A stretch of DNA of 7,324 nucleotides from an uncultured Selenomonadales bacterium (GTDB lineage Bacteria; Bacillota; Negativicutes; Selenomonadales; Selenomonadaceae). Positions 1 through 6,715 of this stretch are shown here, one piece after another (within the stretch, counting starts at the first letter, position 1; the number at the start of each line of letters is the position of its first letter). Made by a program: the position numbers and the translations under genes. The notes under the pieces are model-generated. The model made no database searches and had not been told where the DNA came from. It saw only the letters and a list, made by a program, of their open reading frames with translations. Location of the stretch: the NCBI GenBank assembly GCA_946403735.1, contig CAMJAZ010000070.1, forward strand, positions 1 to 7,324, written 5' to 3'.

Positions 1-484
1 GGTCCATTATGTAAATGTCGCCGTCGCGAATCGTCGTAATGACAACCTTTCTGCCCGACTTCAACAGAATCATGACAGGATAGATAAGGCGGTCTAAGTC
101 AGCCTCTTTCAAGCCTTCATATGCACGCGCTTTTAACTTTAAATCATGCGCGGCACGAACTAACGTTGTAAAGTCTACGCTACCTTCTGAAAGTACGTAA
201 GCACGCTCAAGTTGGCGATATTCAGCGGGAATGTTATAGTATTTAGCAATGGCGATAAGACAAGCAAGTCCTGTATCAATGCCGTTTACGCGTCCGCCGT
301 CTTCCGATTTAACGTCTGTGCTAACAGCTTGATTTTTATTAACTTGGTCTGCTTGAACCTTAGCTAAATCAATTTTAGCCAACGCCTGCTTGCCTTGCGG
401 CGGCTGATTAGGATTTTGTGGAACATTACCGCCGCTAGGTACAAGTCCGCCTTGCTGTGGATTTTTATTTTTATCTTCAGGCAT
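1..484 (-). CDS. Second type I secretion ABC transporter, N-terminal fragment with a degenerate C39-like peptidase domain (cut by window edge)
   Basis: My own translation gives 161 codons from an ATG at 484-482 to the window edge, with no stop. Residues 1-60 are a Pro/Gln/Asn/Gly-rich, probably disordered extension. Residues ~62-161 match the C39 peptidase-like fold found at the N-terminus of bacteriocin and RTX exporters. D70-T71-G72-L73-A74-C75-L76 aligns with the C39 motif D-C-G-x-A-C-L, and GRKVV followed by IYIMD aligns with the region around the catalytic His and Asp. Thr replaces the catalytic Cys and Lys replaces the His, so the domain is probably a non-cleaving substrate-docking domain, as in HlyB. 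The membrane and ATPase domains would lie beyond position 1, so 'ABC transporter' is inferred from this domain and the neighbouring hlyD. A GGGAG Shine-Dalgarno lies inside the end of hlyD. The start codon follows the hlyD stop by 3 nt in the same frame. Confidence 0.8.
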   Translation of the reverse strand, partial: MPEDKNKNPQQGGLVPSGGNVPQNPNQPPQGKQALAKIDLAKVQADQVNKNQAVSTDVKSEDGGRVNGIDTGLACLIAIAKYYNIPAEYRQLERAYVLSEGSVDFTTLVRAAHDLKLKARAYEGLKEADLDRLIYPVMILLKSGRKVVITTIRDGDIYIMD

Positions 485-487
485 AAA

Positions 488-1843
488 TCAGCGCTCCCTC
501 AATGCTTCGGAAGTGTACTTGCGGAACGGATCTAGGAAGAAGTCGATGATACGCTTTTCTTTAATTTTAATTTCCGCATTCACGCTCATACCTACGCTAA
601 GCGGAACTTCTTCGCCCATAACGTCAATGCTATTCTTACCAGTCGGCGTAACAATAACCTTGAACTTATTATAAGTTTCTTGGTCGCTTGGATCTTTGTA
701 AGAGTCAGCACCTATTTCCGTAACTGTACCGTCAATCATACCGTATTTTTGGAAGTTAAACGAATCCACTTTGACTTCAACAGGCATTCCGATTTTAACG
801 AATCCAATATCTTTATTTTCCACGTAAACTTCAAAGACAAGTTTAACGTCGTCAGGAACAATTTGCATTAACGGCTGGGCGTCCGTGACGATACCGCCTA
901 CGGTATGAACATTAAGGTTGTAAACACGTCCGCTTGTAGGTGCAACAATCGTTGCCATACGCGCATCTTCATCCGCCTTTTTAATCGATTCGACGAGGGA
1001 ATAATATTCTTTCTTCGCCTCAACAAGGGAAGTCATAATATCTTTGTGATAAGACGCGCTGACGTTAGCTAAATTTTGTTCAGCCTCCGCAATTTCAGCT
1101 TGAATGCTGTTAATTGTATCAAGTTCCGCCTGTGCATTTTGCGCGTACTCAATAGTTTGATTCTGTTGTTCCAAAAGTTGGAATTCAGAAATTGCGCTCT
1201 CCTCAATCAACGCTTTAAGCCGCGCTTCCTTTTCCTGCGCAATTTTCAAACCTTCATTGTACTTTTCAAAAGTTGCCATTGTAGCTTGAAGTCTAGCTTG
1301 TTTCTGCGCAATGACATCTTGACGACTTTGCATCTGCGTTTGATAATCTCTTGTACGGCTTTGATAAAGCGCCATTTCCGCCGCTAAATCATGCGGTTCA
1401 AGGTCAGGGTCTTCCTCTGGAATAAAAGGTGCGCCAGTTAATTCAGCCGTCAAGCGTTGAATGTCAAGGTTATAATACGCCGCGCGTTTTTTCAAGCTGT
1501 CGTAATCAGCCGCTGTCGTCGTAGGGTCAAGAAGTACAAGAATGTCGCCTTCCTCAACTTTTTGCCCTTCTTCAACTAAAATTTCTTTTATAATCCCTTT
1601 ATTTTTAACTTGTACTGTTTTAGCTTGACCTGACGGAATAACTTTACCAGGCGCTACGGCAACTTCATTTATTTTGCCGAGAAATGCCCACGCGATACCT
1701 ACGACAAGTAATACTAAAATTGTCCACATTATAAAGCGTCCCGTAGGTGACGGCGGCGTTTCAGTGACTTCTAATATTGCTGGTAAAAATTCTGTTTCTT
1801 TTTCACGTTCTTCGCCGTGAACTAGCCAGTTCCAAAATTTCAT
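488..1843 (-). CDS. hlyD: HlyD-type membrane fusion (periplasmic adaptor) protein of a type I secretion system
   Basis: This 451-residue protein is full length for the family and would link the inner-membrane ABC transporter to a TolC-like outer-membrane channel. It has a short cytoplasmic N-terminus (1-36), one transmembrane helix (~37-56), a first lipoyl-like half (~66-107), a long Gln/Glu/Ala-rich coiled coil (~111-295), a second lipoyl half (~297-330) and a beta-barrel region (~335-430). The block around residues 339-368 contains NKDIGF and VDSFNFQKYG, a hallmark of HlyD proteins. The C-terminus EALRER is also typical. The ATG start is preceded by AAAGGAG with 8-nt spacing. The gene lies 23 nt after the upstream ABC gene and 3 nt before the next, so all three are almost certainly co-transcribed and at least partly translationally coupled. 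No truncation or missing motif is visible. The substrate cannot be told from this protein. Confidence 0.95.
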   Translation of the reverse strand: MKFWNWLVHGEEREKETEFLPAILEVTETPPSPTGRFIMWTILVLLVVGIAWAFLGKINEVAVAPGKVIPSGQAKTVQVKNKGIIKEILVEEGQKVEEGDILVLLDPTTTAADYDSLKKRAAYYNLDIQRLTAELTGAPFIPEEDPDLEPHDLAAEMALYQSRTRDYQTQMQSRQDVIAQKQARLQATMATFEKYNEGLKIAQEKEARLKALIEESAISEFQLLEQQNQTIEYAQNAQAELDTINSIQAEIAEAEQNLANVSASYHKDIMTSLVEAKKEYYSLVESIKKADEDARMATIVAPTSGRVYNLNVHTVGGIVTDAQPLMQIVPDDVKLVFEVYVENKDIGFVKIGMPVEVKVDSFNFQKYGMIDGTVTEIGADSYKDPSDQETYNKFKVIVTPTGKNSIDVMGEEVPLSVGMSVNAEIKIKEKRIIDFFLDPFRKYTSEALRER

Positions 1844-1866
1844 TGGAAGTTCTCCTTTCTTATTTA

Positions 1867-4005
1867 CTAACCACGTGATTCTTGCTGATCGTGCAAGTAC
1901 CGATACAGACCGCCAAGCGCCATTAATTGTTCGTGTGAACCACTTTCAACAATTTCGCCTTTGTCGATAACAATAATTTTGTCGCAACGTCTAACTGCGC
2001 TAAGTCTGTGAGCAATTATCATCATCGTACGACCTGCGCCGATAGCTTCCATATTGTTGAAAATAATTCTTTCTGATTCATAGTCAAGCGCGGATGTTGC
2101 TTCATCGAAAATTAAAATTGGTGGATTAGCCAAAAGTGCACGAGCTATAGCTACACGTTGACGTTGACCGCCGCTAAGTGAATCGCCGCGTTCACCGACT
2201 TTAGTATCATAGCCTTCCTTCAACTCCAAAATAAATTCATGCGCACCAGCAAGACGCGCCGCACGTATAATTTCATCCATTGTAGCAGTTGGACGGCTGA
2301 CGGCTATGTTGTCACGTACACTGGCATTGAACAGATAATTTTCCTGCATAACTACGCCAATTTGATCTCTAAGCCAGCCAAGATTAGCTTCCTTTGTGTT
2401 AATGCCGCCGACTGTAATGTTGCCAGCCTCTGGAATATACAAATTTTGTACAAGGTTAGTCAACGTTGATTTACCTGAACCCGACCTGCCGACAATTCCA
2501 AGTTTTTCACCTGGCGCAATGTGCAGATTAATATTTTTAAGGACAAGCGGTAAATCTACGCGGTAGCGGAAGGAAACTTCATTAATGTCAATTTCACCGT
2601 TAATTCTTTGTTCACCACGCTTGCCAACTTCGTGAACAATCGGTTCCATTGGCGTATTCAAAATATCGCCGATACGTTCAAGTCCTAATCCAACTTGTTG
2701 AACTTGAGGCCACATAGTCAAAAGTTTTGTCATAGGTCCTGTAGCTTGACCCGACAACATTTGAAACGCGATTAACTGTCCAAGCGTTAAAAGCCCGTCC
2801 ATTACCATGTGTCCGCCGTACCAGAGAATTGCCATTGACAGCAAGCCTTGTAATACGCCGCTGAATGCGTTGATGACTAAGTTGAATTTTACGTTCTCAA
2901 AAGTCGTCCTTACGTAACGCGCCAAAAGATTTTCCCACCTATTGACGAATTGCGGTTCAACTGCCAATGCCTTTATCGTTTCAATGTTCGTGATTGATTC
3001 GACCATGAAGGCGTTGTTCATTGCACCAGTACGCCATACAGCTTCAATTTTCCGCTTGATAATCGGTACTGCCCAGACGTTTTGTATAATGTAAAGCGGG
3101 ACGATTGACAGCGAAATTAACGTAAGCGGTACGGAATACCAAAACATAAATCCGATGAAGACGACGGAGAAAAATACGTCTAATATCGTCATTAAGCCAG
3201 TGCCAGTTAAAAATTCGCGAATTTGTCCCAATGCACCGACACGCATTAACGTATCACCTACGCGCCGCCTTTCATAGTACGGCAACGGCAGGGCGATTAA
3301 GTGACGGAATAATCTTGTACCTAAAATCGCGTCAAGTTTATTCGTCGTATGGTTCATTATGTACGTTTTGACGAAGGTTAAAAGCGATTGCATGAAGAAA
3401 AAAACTATCATGCTTGTACCGATAACCGTTAGCGTCGAATAGCCGCTGTTTCCGATAACTTTATCAATGATAACCTGCGTGATAAGCGGCATTGCAATTC
3501 CCATTAACTGCAGGAATAGTGACGAAGTTAAAACTTCACCAAGTGGCTTTTTGTAGTGACCGATAACTTTTAAAAACCAGTCGACATTAAATCTTTTTTT
3601 AAAGTAAGTCCAGCTAAAGGCGGCTGAAAAAACTAAAAGTTCGTTCGACCAACTTTCAAGAAAATCTTTAATTGGTAAAGCGATAGGTTTATTTTGTCTG
3701 GGATCAATGATTAGCAAAACTTCATCGTTAGCGCTACCGATTGCAATATACGCGCCGTCATTCATTTTTGCAACGGCGGGATATTCAATTTCGCGCAGTT
3801 CGTCAACAGTCGGGCGAATCATCGTACTTTTGACGTTGTACTTTTTAGCAATTTTTTTTAGCTTTTCCCAATCAGCCTTATCATCAGTCAAAGGATTTTC
3901 TTTGAAAACTTTTTCTAAATCTTTTACGCCATAATGTTGAAGAATCTTTATGATTGAAATAACTCCCGTGCGGTTAGCCGCTGGCGAGGATTGATTTTCA
4001 GGCAT
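1867..4005 (-). CDS. HlyB-type type I secretion ABC transporter (permease-ATPase with inactive C39-like domain)
   Basis: This 712-residue protein has the complete HlyB layout and would power one-step export of an unfolded protein across the envelope. Residues ~11-125 form a C39-like domain in which T13 sits at the catalytic Cys position and A85 at the His position, with D101-P102 kept, so proteolysis is not expected. An exporter-type membrane domain (~155-440, about six helices) includes the segment around FLQLMGIAMPLITQVIIDKV. The ATPase domain is intact: Walker A G506-RSGSGKST, Q-loop Q554, signature LSGGQ 610-614, Walker B ILIFDE with catalytic E635, D-loop SALD 638-641 and H-loop H666. 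An in-frame stop two codons upstream makes ATG 4005 the first possible ATG. Its best Shine-Dalgarno, GGAG, is an unusually long 14 nt away. It heads the operon with hlyD and a second ABC gene. Whether it works as a homodimer or pairs with the second ABC protein cannot be seen here. Confidence 0.95.
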   Translation of the reverse strand: MPENQSSPAANRTGVISIIKILQHYGVKDLEKVFKENPLTDDKADWEKLKKIAKKYNVKSTMIRPTVDELREIEYPAVAKMNDGAYIAIGSANDEVLLIIDPRQNKPIALPIKDFLESWSNELLVFSAAFSWTYFKKRFNVDWFLKVIGHYKKPLGEVLTSSLFLQLMGIAMPLITQVIIDKVIGNSGYSTLTVIGTSMIVFFFMQSLLTFVKTYIMNHTTNKLDAILGTRLFRHLIALPLPYYERRRVGDTLMRVGALGQIREFLTGTGLMTILDVFFSVVFIGFMFWYSVPLTLISLSIVPLYIIQNVWAVPIIKRKIEAVWRTGAMNNAFMVESITNIETIKALAVEPQFVNRWENLLARYVRTTFENVKFNLVINAFSGVLQGLLSMAILWYGGHMVMDGLLTLGQLIAFQMLSGQATGPMTKLLTMWPQVQQVGLGLERIGDILNTPMEPIVHEVGKRGEQRINGEIDINEVSFRYRVDLPLVLKNINLHIAPGEKLGIVGRSGSGKSTLTNLVQNLYIPEAGNITVGGINTKEANLGWLRDQIGVVMQENYLFNASVRDNIAVSRPTATMDEIIRAARLAGAHEFILELKEGYDTKVGERGDSLSGGQRQRVAIARALLANPPILIFDEATSALDYESERIIFNNMEAIGAGRTMMIIAHRLSAVRRCDKIIVIDKGEIVESGSHEQLMALGGLYRYLHDQQESRG

Positions 4006-4029
4006 ATGTCAATGAGATACTCCTTCCTT
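3998..4029 (-). promoter_or_regulatory. Unusual ribosome binding region and possible 4-codon leader ORF ahead of the ABC transporter
   Basis: The purine-rich AAGGAAGGAG (4020-4029) is the only good Shine-Dalgarno before the ABC gene, and it sits 14 nt from the ATG at 4005. A TTG codon at 4012-4010 has the ideal 7-nt spacing and would open a reading frame of four codons plus TGA (TTG ACA TAT GCC TGA) that ends at 3998, overlapping the first codons of the ABC gene. Either the ATG is used with loose spacing, or a tiny leader is translated and ribosomes re-initiate. The rest of the gap back to 4106 is AT-rich and holds no convincing promoter. The best pair I saw, TTGTAA and TTGAAT 17 nt apart, matches consensus at only four of six positions each. 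Confidence 0.35.
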
Positions 4030-4106
4030 CTCAATTTGATGTATTGACTTTGAACAAAATTTTTATCGTGATTTTTATTCAAATGCCTTAACATCTATTT
4101 TACAAA

Positions 4107-4144
4107 CTTAAAAATGCCGCCGTCAAATGAAAAAGACAGCGGCA
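4107..4144 (-). terminator. Rho-independent terminator of rpsU
   Basis: Arms at 4115-4124 and 4135-4144 form a 10-bp GC-rich stem around a 10-nt loop. On the minus-strand transcript the single mismatch becomes a U-G wobble, and the stem is followed by AUUUUUAAG, so orientation favours termination of minus-strand transcription. It separates rpsU from the type I secretion operon, implying that the operon has its own promoter between here and 4006 or depends on readthrough. Confidence 0.8.
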
Positions 4145-4194
4145 CTGTTCAGATTTTCCAATAGACAAAGGAAAGCGAGACAAACTCAACAGAA

Positions 4195-4256
4195 AAATTC
4201 CGTTCAAAAATCAATTTGCACGCTAAAGAAATGTCCTGCAAAAATTAACGGAATTT
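4195..4256 (-). other. Nested stem-loop overlapping the rpsU stop codon
   Basis: A perfect 10-bp inverted repeat (4195-4204 with 4247-4256) encloses a second perfect 6-bp inverted repeat (4215-4220 with 4237-4242). The upstream arm on the transcript covers the last codons and stop of rpsU. The downstream arm ends in a short T-run. It could be a weak first terminator or a 3'-end stabilising structure ahead of the GC-rich terminator. The stems are AT-rich, so chance pairing is possible. Confidence 0.45.
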
Positions 4257-4424
4257 ACGCTTACGAGCCGCCTCAGATTTCTTTTTACGACGGACACTTG
4301 GTTTTTCGTAATGTTCACGTTTTCTGACTTCGGCGAGCGTTCCCGCTCTTTGACAGGTTCGCTTAAAGCGACGGAGAGCACTGTCTATGGATTCGTTTTT
4401 CCCTACTTTGACTTCGTTAGCCAC
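4245..4424 (-). CDS. rpsU: 30S ribosomal protein S21
   Basis: This small gene encodes 59 residues, a normal S21 length. S21 is a basic protein of the 30S subunit platform, near the 3' end of 16S rRNA, and helps in translation initiation. The sequence contains the S21 hallmarks SALRRFKR (residues 15-22), AEVRKREHYEKPS (31-43) and a very basic tail ending KKKSEAARKRKFR. The start is GTG (4424-4422), supported by a strong purine tract GGAGGGAGGGAAG at 4431-4443 and by the family's usual N-terminus (xANEVKVGKNES). It has its own promoter upstream and a terminator downstream, so it appears monocistronic. The yqeY gene often found next to rpsU in Firmicutes is absent. The KKKSEAARKRK tail resembles Firmicutes proteins. 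Confidence 0.97.
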   Translation of the reverse strand: MANEVKVGKNESIDSALRRFKRTCQRAGTLAEVRKREHYEKPSVRRKKKSEAARKRKFR

Positions 4425-4474
4425 GGCTATCTTCCCTCCCTCCGCTTAAAAACTTAGCTGTCGCATACGGCGAT

Positions 4475-4503
4475 ATTTTATCACTTCATTTCTTTATCGT
4501 CAA
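4475..4503 (-). promoter_or_regulatory. Sigma-70-type promoter of rpsU
   Basis: The minus strand reads TTGACG (-35, 4503-4498), a 17-nt spacer (4497-4481) and TAAAAT (-10, 4480-4475). The spacer ends in TGA, giving an extended -10 (TGnTAAAAT). These match consensus at five of six positions each. Transcription should start near 4468, leaving a 5' leader of about 44 nt before the GTG of rpsU. A 4-bp hairpin (TCGC/GCGA, 4461-4473) lies at the predicted start and may be incidental. Confidence 0.85.
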
Positions 4504-4529
4504 CTTTACCGTTAAAAAATGTTTTTTGT

Positions 4530-4554
4530 TAGCTTTTAGGTTGTAGCTTTTAGG
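4530..4554. repeat. 11-bp direct repeat upstream of the rpsU promoter
   Basis: TAGCTTTTAGG occurs at 4530-4540 and again at 4544-4554, separated by TTG, giving a 14-bp period. It begins about 27 bp upstream of the rpsU -35 element. It could be a regulator binding site or an incidental duplication; no known operator is recognised. The remainder of 4504-4612 is AT-rich and I see no gene in it. Confidence 0.6.
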
Positions 4555-4613
4555 AATTTTTTTAACCTACTTTTTCTTTTGGCGCAATAAAATTCTACCT
4601 TCTTAATTTTTAA

Positions 4614-4649
4614 TAAAAAAATTCCCCTAACTAAATTTTAGAAGGGGAA
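4614..4649 (-). terminator. Intrinsic terminator after the gpmI/SH3 gene cluster
   Basis: TTCCCCT (4622-4628) pairs with AGGGGAA (4643-4649). An inner CTAA/TTAG pair extends the stem around a 3-nt loop. On the minus strand it is followed by seven T's (4621-4615), 22 nt after the stop of the SH3-repeat gene. The plus-strand side is also followed by A's and T's, so it may work in both directions, but no plus-strand gene needs it. Confidence 0.8.
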
Positions 4650-4671
4650 AAATTTTTTAGCTTAACAATTT

Positions 4672-5157
4672 TTATTCGACGCGCAGGTAAGTTTTTAAAA
4701 CGTAACCTCTAACGCCGCGATACTGTACGCAGTAAAATTCGTCTGTTTCATCGTAGGGATAAACGCTGACACGTTCGCCAAGCGGAATTTGCATAAGTTC
4801 AGCGGCATAAACTGACGGCGCGTCCCTCAACGTGATTGAAATTCTGCAGTTGACAACTACGCCAGATATTCCTGCAACGCCGCTACGGTCTGCTGAAAGG
4901 TATTCCGCCAGCGCGTAACCAATCAAACCGTCATAATTTATTTTGTAAAATCCATTGCCAGCGTTTTCAATAAATCCAACGGCTTGACCAAGTGGAATTT
5001 GCGCAAGTTCATTCGCATAAACCGACGGCGCGTCCCTCAACGTGATTGACTGGTTGCACTCTACAACGTACATTGTCGAAACAATTCTGTTGTTCGCAAA
5101 TGCTATCGCCGACGTAAAAGTAACAATCAGCGCCGCCATTATGAAAATTTTTTTCAA
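4672..5157 (-). CDS. Exported protein with two tandem bacterial SH3 (SH3b-like) repeats
   Basis: From a TTG at 5157-5155 the protein is 161 residues. Residues 1-21 form a classic signal peptide: MKKIF, a hydrophobic core, and AFA before the predicted cut at 21/22. Two SH3b-like repeats follow (~31-87 and ~101-157) with a 70-residue period. They share the identical core ITLRDAPSVYA, an IPLG turn, and a GxxGY(A/V)L.xYL ending. Such domains often bind peptidoglycan or other envelope ligands, so a periplasmic or surface role is likely. No catalytic domain is present and the exact function is unknown. A longer reading from GTG 5169 adds four residues, but AAGGTGG overlaps that codon and lies 8 nt from the TTG, so TTG is preferred. 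The gene sits 22 nt after the gpmI stop and should be co-transcribed with it. One Cys near the start of each repeat (C34, C104) could matter for folding. Confidence 0.85.
   Translation of the reverse strand: MKKIFIMAALIVTFTSAIAFANNRIVSTMYVVECNQSITLRDAPSVYANELAQIPLGQAVGFIENAGNGFYKINYDGLIGYALAEYLSADRSGVAGISGVVVNCRISITLRDAPSVYAAELMQIPLGERVSVYPYDETDEFYCVQYRGVRGYVLKTYLRVE
4814..5049. repeat. Pair of identical 26-bp direct repeats within the SH3-repeat gene
   Basis: The 26 bases at 4814-4839 and 5024-5049 are identical, 210 bp (exactly 70 codons) apart. They encode the SITLRDAPS core of each SH3 repeat, and flanking codons are also very similar. This is the trace of an internal domain duplication. 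Confidence 0.9.
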
Positions 5158-5179
5158 GGAATGCGCCACCTTTCAAAAT

Positions 5180-6715
5180 TTATTTTAACGTGACAAGATT
5201 TTTACCAGTCATTTCCGCAGGAATTTCCATACCCGCCAGCGTCAAAAGCGTAGGTGCAACGTCACAAAGTGCGCCTTCTTGAACTTCTGCGACGCGGTCT
5301 GATACAACGATAATCGGTACAGGATTTGTCGTATGCGCAGTGAACGGCTCTTTCAATTTGTAATCGAACATTTGATCCGCGTTGCCGTGATCCGCGATGA
5401 TGACAACTTCGCCGCCAACTTTCTTCATGCATTCGACGAAAATTCCAACGCATACGTCAACCGTTTCAACCGCCTTGACTGCCGCTTTCATAACGCCAGT
5501 GTGTCCAACCATATCGCCATTAGCAAAATTCAAAATGATGAAGTCGTACTTTTCAGAAAGGATAGCTTCAACAACTTTCAACGTGACGGTAGGAGCGCTC
5601 ATTTCTGGCTTGAGGTCGTAAGTTGCAACTTTAGGCGAGGGAACTAAAATTCTATCTTCGCCCTTGTACGGTTCCTCAACGCCGCCATTAAAGAAGAATG
5701 TTACGTGCGCGTATTTTTCCGTTTCAGCAATACGAAGTTGAGTTAAACCAGCCTTGCTAATCGTTTCGCCGAGACCGTTTGAAACACTTTCAGGCGGGTA
5801 TGCAACTTCGACGTTGAGTCCTTCTTCATACTGCGTCATTGTAACGTAAGGAACGCTAACGAGTTCTTCGACGCGCGGGAAACCGTCAAATTTTGTATCG
5901 GTAAATGCGTGCGTCAATTCGCGTGCGCGGTCAGGACGGAAGTTGAAGAAAATAATTCCGTCTTCCTTTTTAACGCCGTCATAATCGCCGACTACAACAG
6001 GAATGACAAATTCATCAGTAACTTTGTTGTCGTAAGAATCTTTAATCGCAGTAGCTGAATCAGCTTTTTTCGGCGCGTCAGCTTTAGCAATAGCGTCGTA
6101 CGCTTTTTGTACACGATCCCAGCGTTTATCGCGATCCATTGCGTAGTAACGACCAGAAATTGTAGCGATTTGTCCAATGCCAATTTCTTTAATTTTTTCT
6201 TCAAGCGTTGCAAGGTATTCAGCGGCTGAACTTGGCGGAACGTCGCGCCCGTCTAAAAATGCGTGAACGTAAACTTTCTTGACGCCTTTATCCTTCGCCA
6301 TTTTCAGCAAGCCGTAAAGGTGGTCGGTATGACTGTGAACGCCGCCAGGTGAAAGTAAGCCGAAAAGATGAAGTGCGCCGCCACTTGCTACAACTTTATC
6401 CGTGACACCGACAAGCGCTTTGTTCGTGAAAAATTCGCCGTCACGAATCGCCTTTGTAATTTTAGTAAGCGGCTGATAAATAATTCTGCCCGCGCCAATG
6501 TTCATATGTCCAACTTCGGAGTTGCCCATTTGTCCGTCAGGAAGTCCAACATATTCACCAGATGCTTGCAATTTCGCGTTTGGATATTTTTTTACAAGTT
6601 CATCAAGAACAGGAGTATTGCCAACTTGAATTGCATTGTACTTATCGGTAACGTCGCCGATACCCCAGCCGTCCATAATGATTAAACAAATCGGTGCGTG
6701 TTTAATTGTTGCCAT
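5180..6715 (-). CDS. gpmI: 2,3-bisphosphoglycerate-independent phosphoglycerate mutase
   Basis: This cytoplasmic enzyme interconverts 3- and 2-phosphoglycerate in glycolysis and gluconeogenesis, using two Mn2+ ions and a phosphoserine intermediate. At 511 residues it has the normal family length. Seen in the sequence are the N-terminal metal site DGWG (D15), the nucleophile Ser66 in MGNSEVGH, substrate-binding segments HSHTDHL, DGRDVPP, GRYYAMDRD and NFRPDRA, and the remaining metal ligands D401 and H405 in NGDMVGH, D442-H443 in ADHGNAD, and H461 in AHTTNP. All key residues are present. The ATG at 6715-6713 is chosen because AAGGAG lies 10 nt upstream; a GTG three codons earlier would be only 1 nt from it. 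The gene is 34 nt after the VOC gene and 22 nt before the SH3-repeat gene. The usual partners gap, pgk, tpiA and eno are not adjacent here. Confidence 0.98.
   Translation of the reverse strand: MATIKHAPICLIIMDGWGIGDVTDKYNAIQVGNTPVLDELVKKYPNAKLQASGEYVGLPDGQMGNSEVGHMNIGAGRIIYQPLTKITKAIRDGEFFTNKALVGVTDKVVASGGALHLFGLLSPGGVHSHTDHLYGLLKMAKDKGVKKVYVHAFLDGRDVPPSSAAEYLATLEEKIKEIGIGQIATISGRYYAMDRDKRWDRVQKAYDAIAKADAPKKADSATAIKDSYDNKVTDEFVIPVVVGDYDGVKKEDGIIFFNFRPDRARELTHAFTDTKFDGFPRVEELVSVPYVTMTQYEEGLNVEVAYPPESVSNGLGETISKAGLTQLRIAETEKYAHVTFFFNGGVEEPYKGEDRILVPSPKVATYDLKPEMSAPTVTLKVVEAILSEKYDFIILNFANGDMVGHTGVMKAAVKAVETVDVCVGIFVECMKKVGGEVVIIADHGNADQMFDYKLKEPFTAHTTNPVPIIVVSDRVAEVQEGALCDVAPTLLTLAGMEIPAEMTGKNLVTLK

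Noticed and set aside
1076..1387. Plus-strand open frame of 103 codons
   Set aside because: It mirrors the low-complexity coiled-coil region of hlyD and has no ribosome site or domain.
4127..4327. Plus-strand frame of 66 codons starting MKKTAALFRF
   Set aside because: It begins inside the rpsU terminator, has no ribosome binding site and runs antisense through rpsU, whose identity is clear.
4518..4572. Possible plus-strand hairpin (TAGGTT/AACCTA) in the rpsU upstream region
   Set aside because: It is a 6-bp stem with a loop of about 21 nt in AT-rich DNA, so chance pairing is likely.
4814..5049. Repeats considered as CRISPR or mobile-element remnants
   Set aside because: There are only two copies, in phase within one coding frame at a 70-codon period; a protein-domain duplication explains them.
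5333..5647. Plus-strand open frames of 74 and 104 codons
   Set aside because: They lie wholly antisense to gpmI, resemble no family, and have no ribosome site; they are shadows of the coding strand.
6368..6685. Plus-strand open frame of 105 codons
   Set aside because: It is antisense to the conserved N-terminal catalytic part of gpmI and has no recognisable motif.
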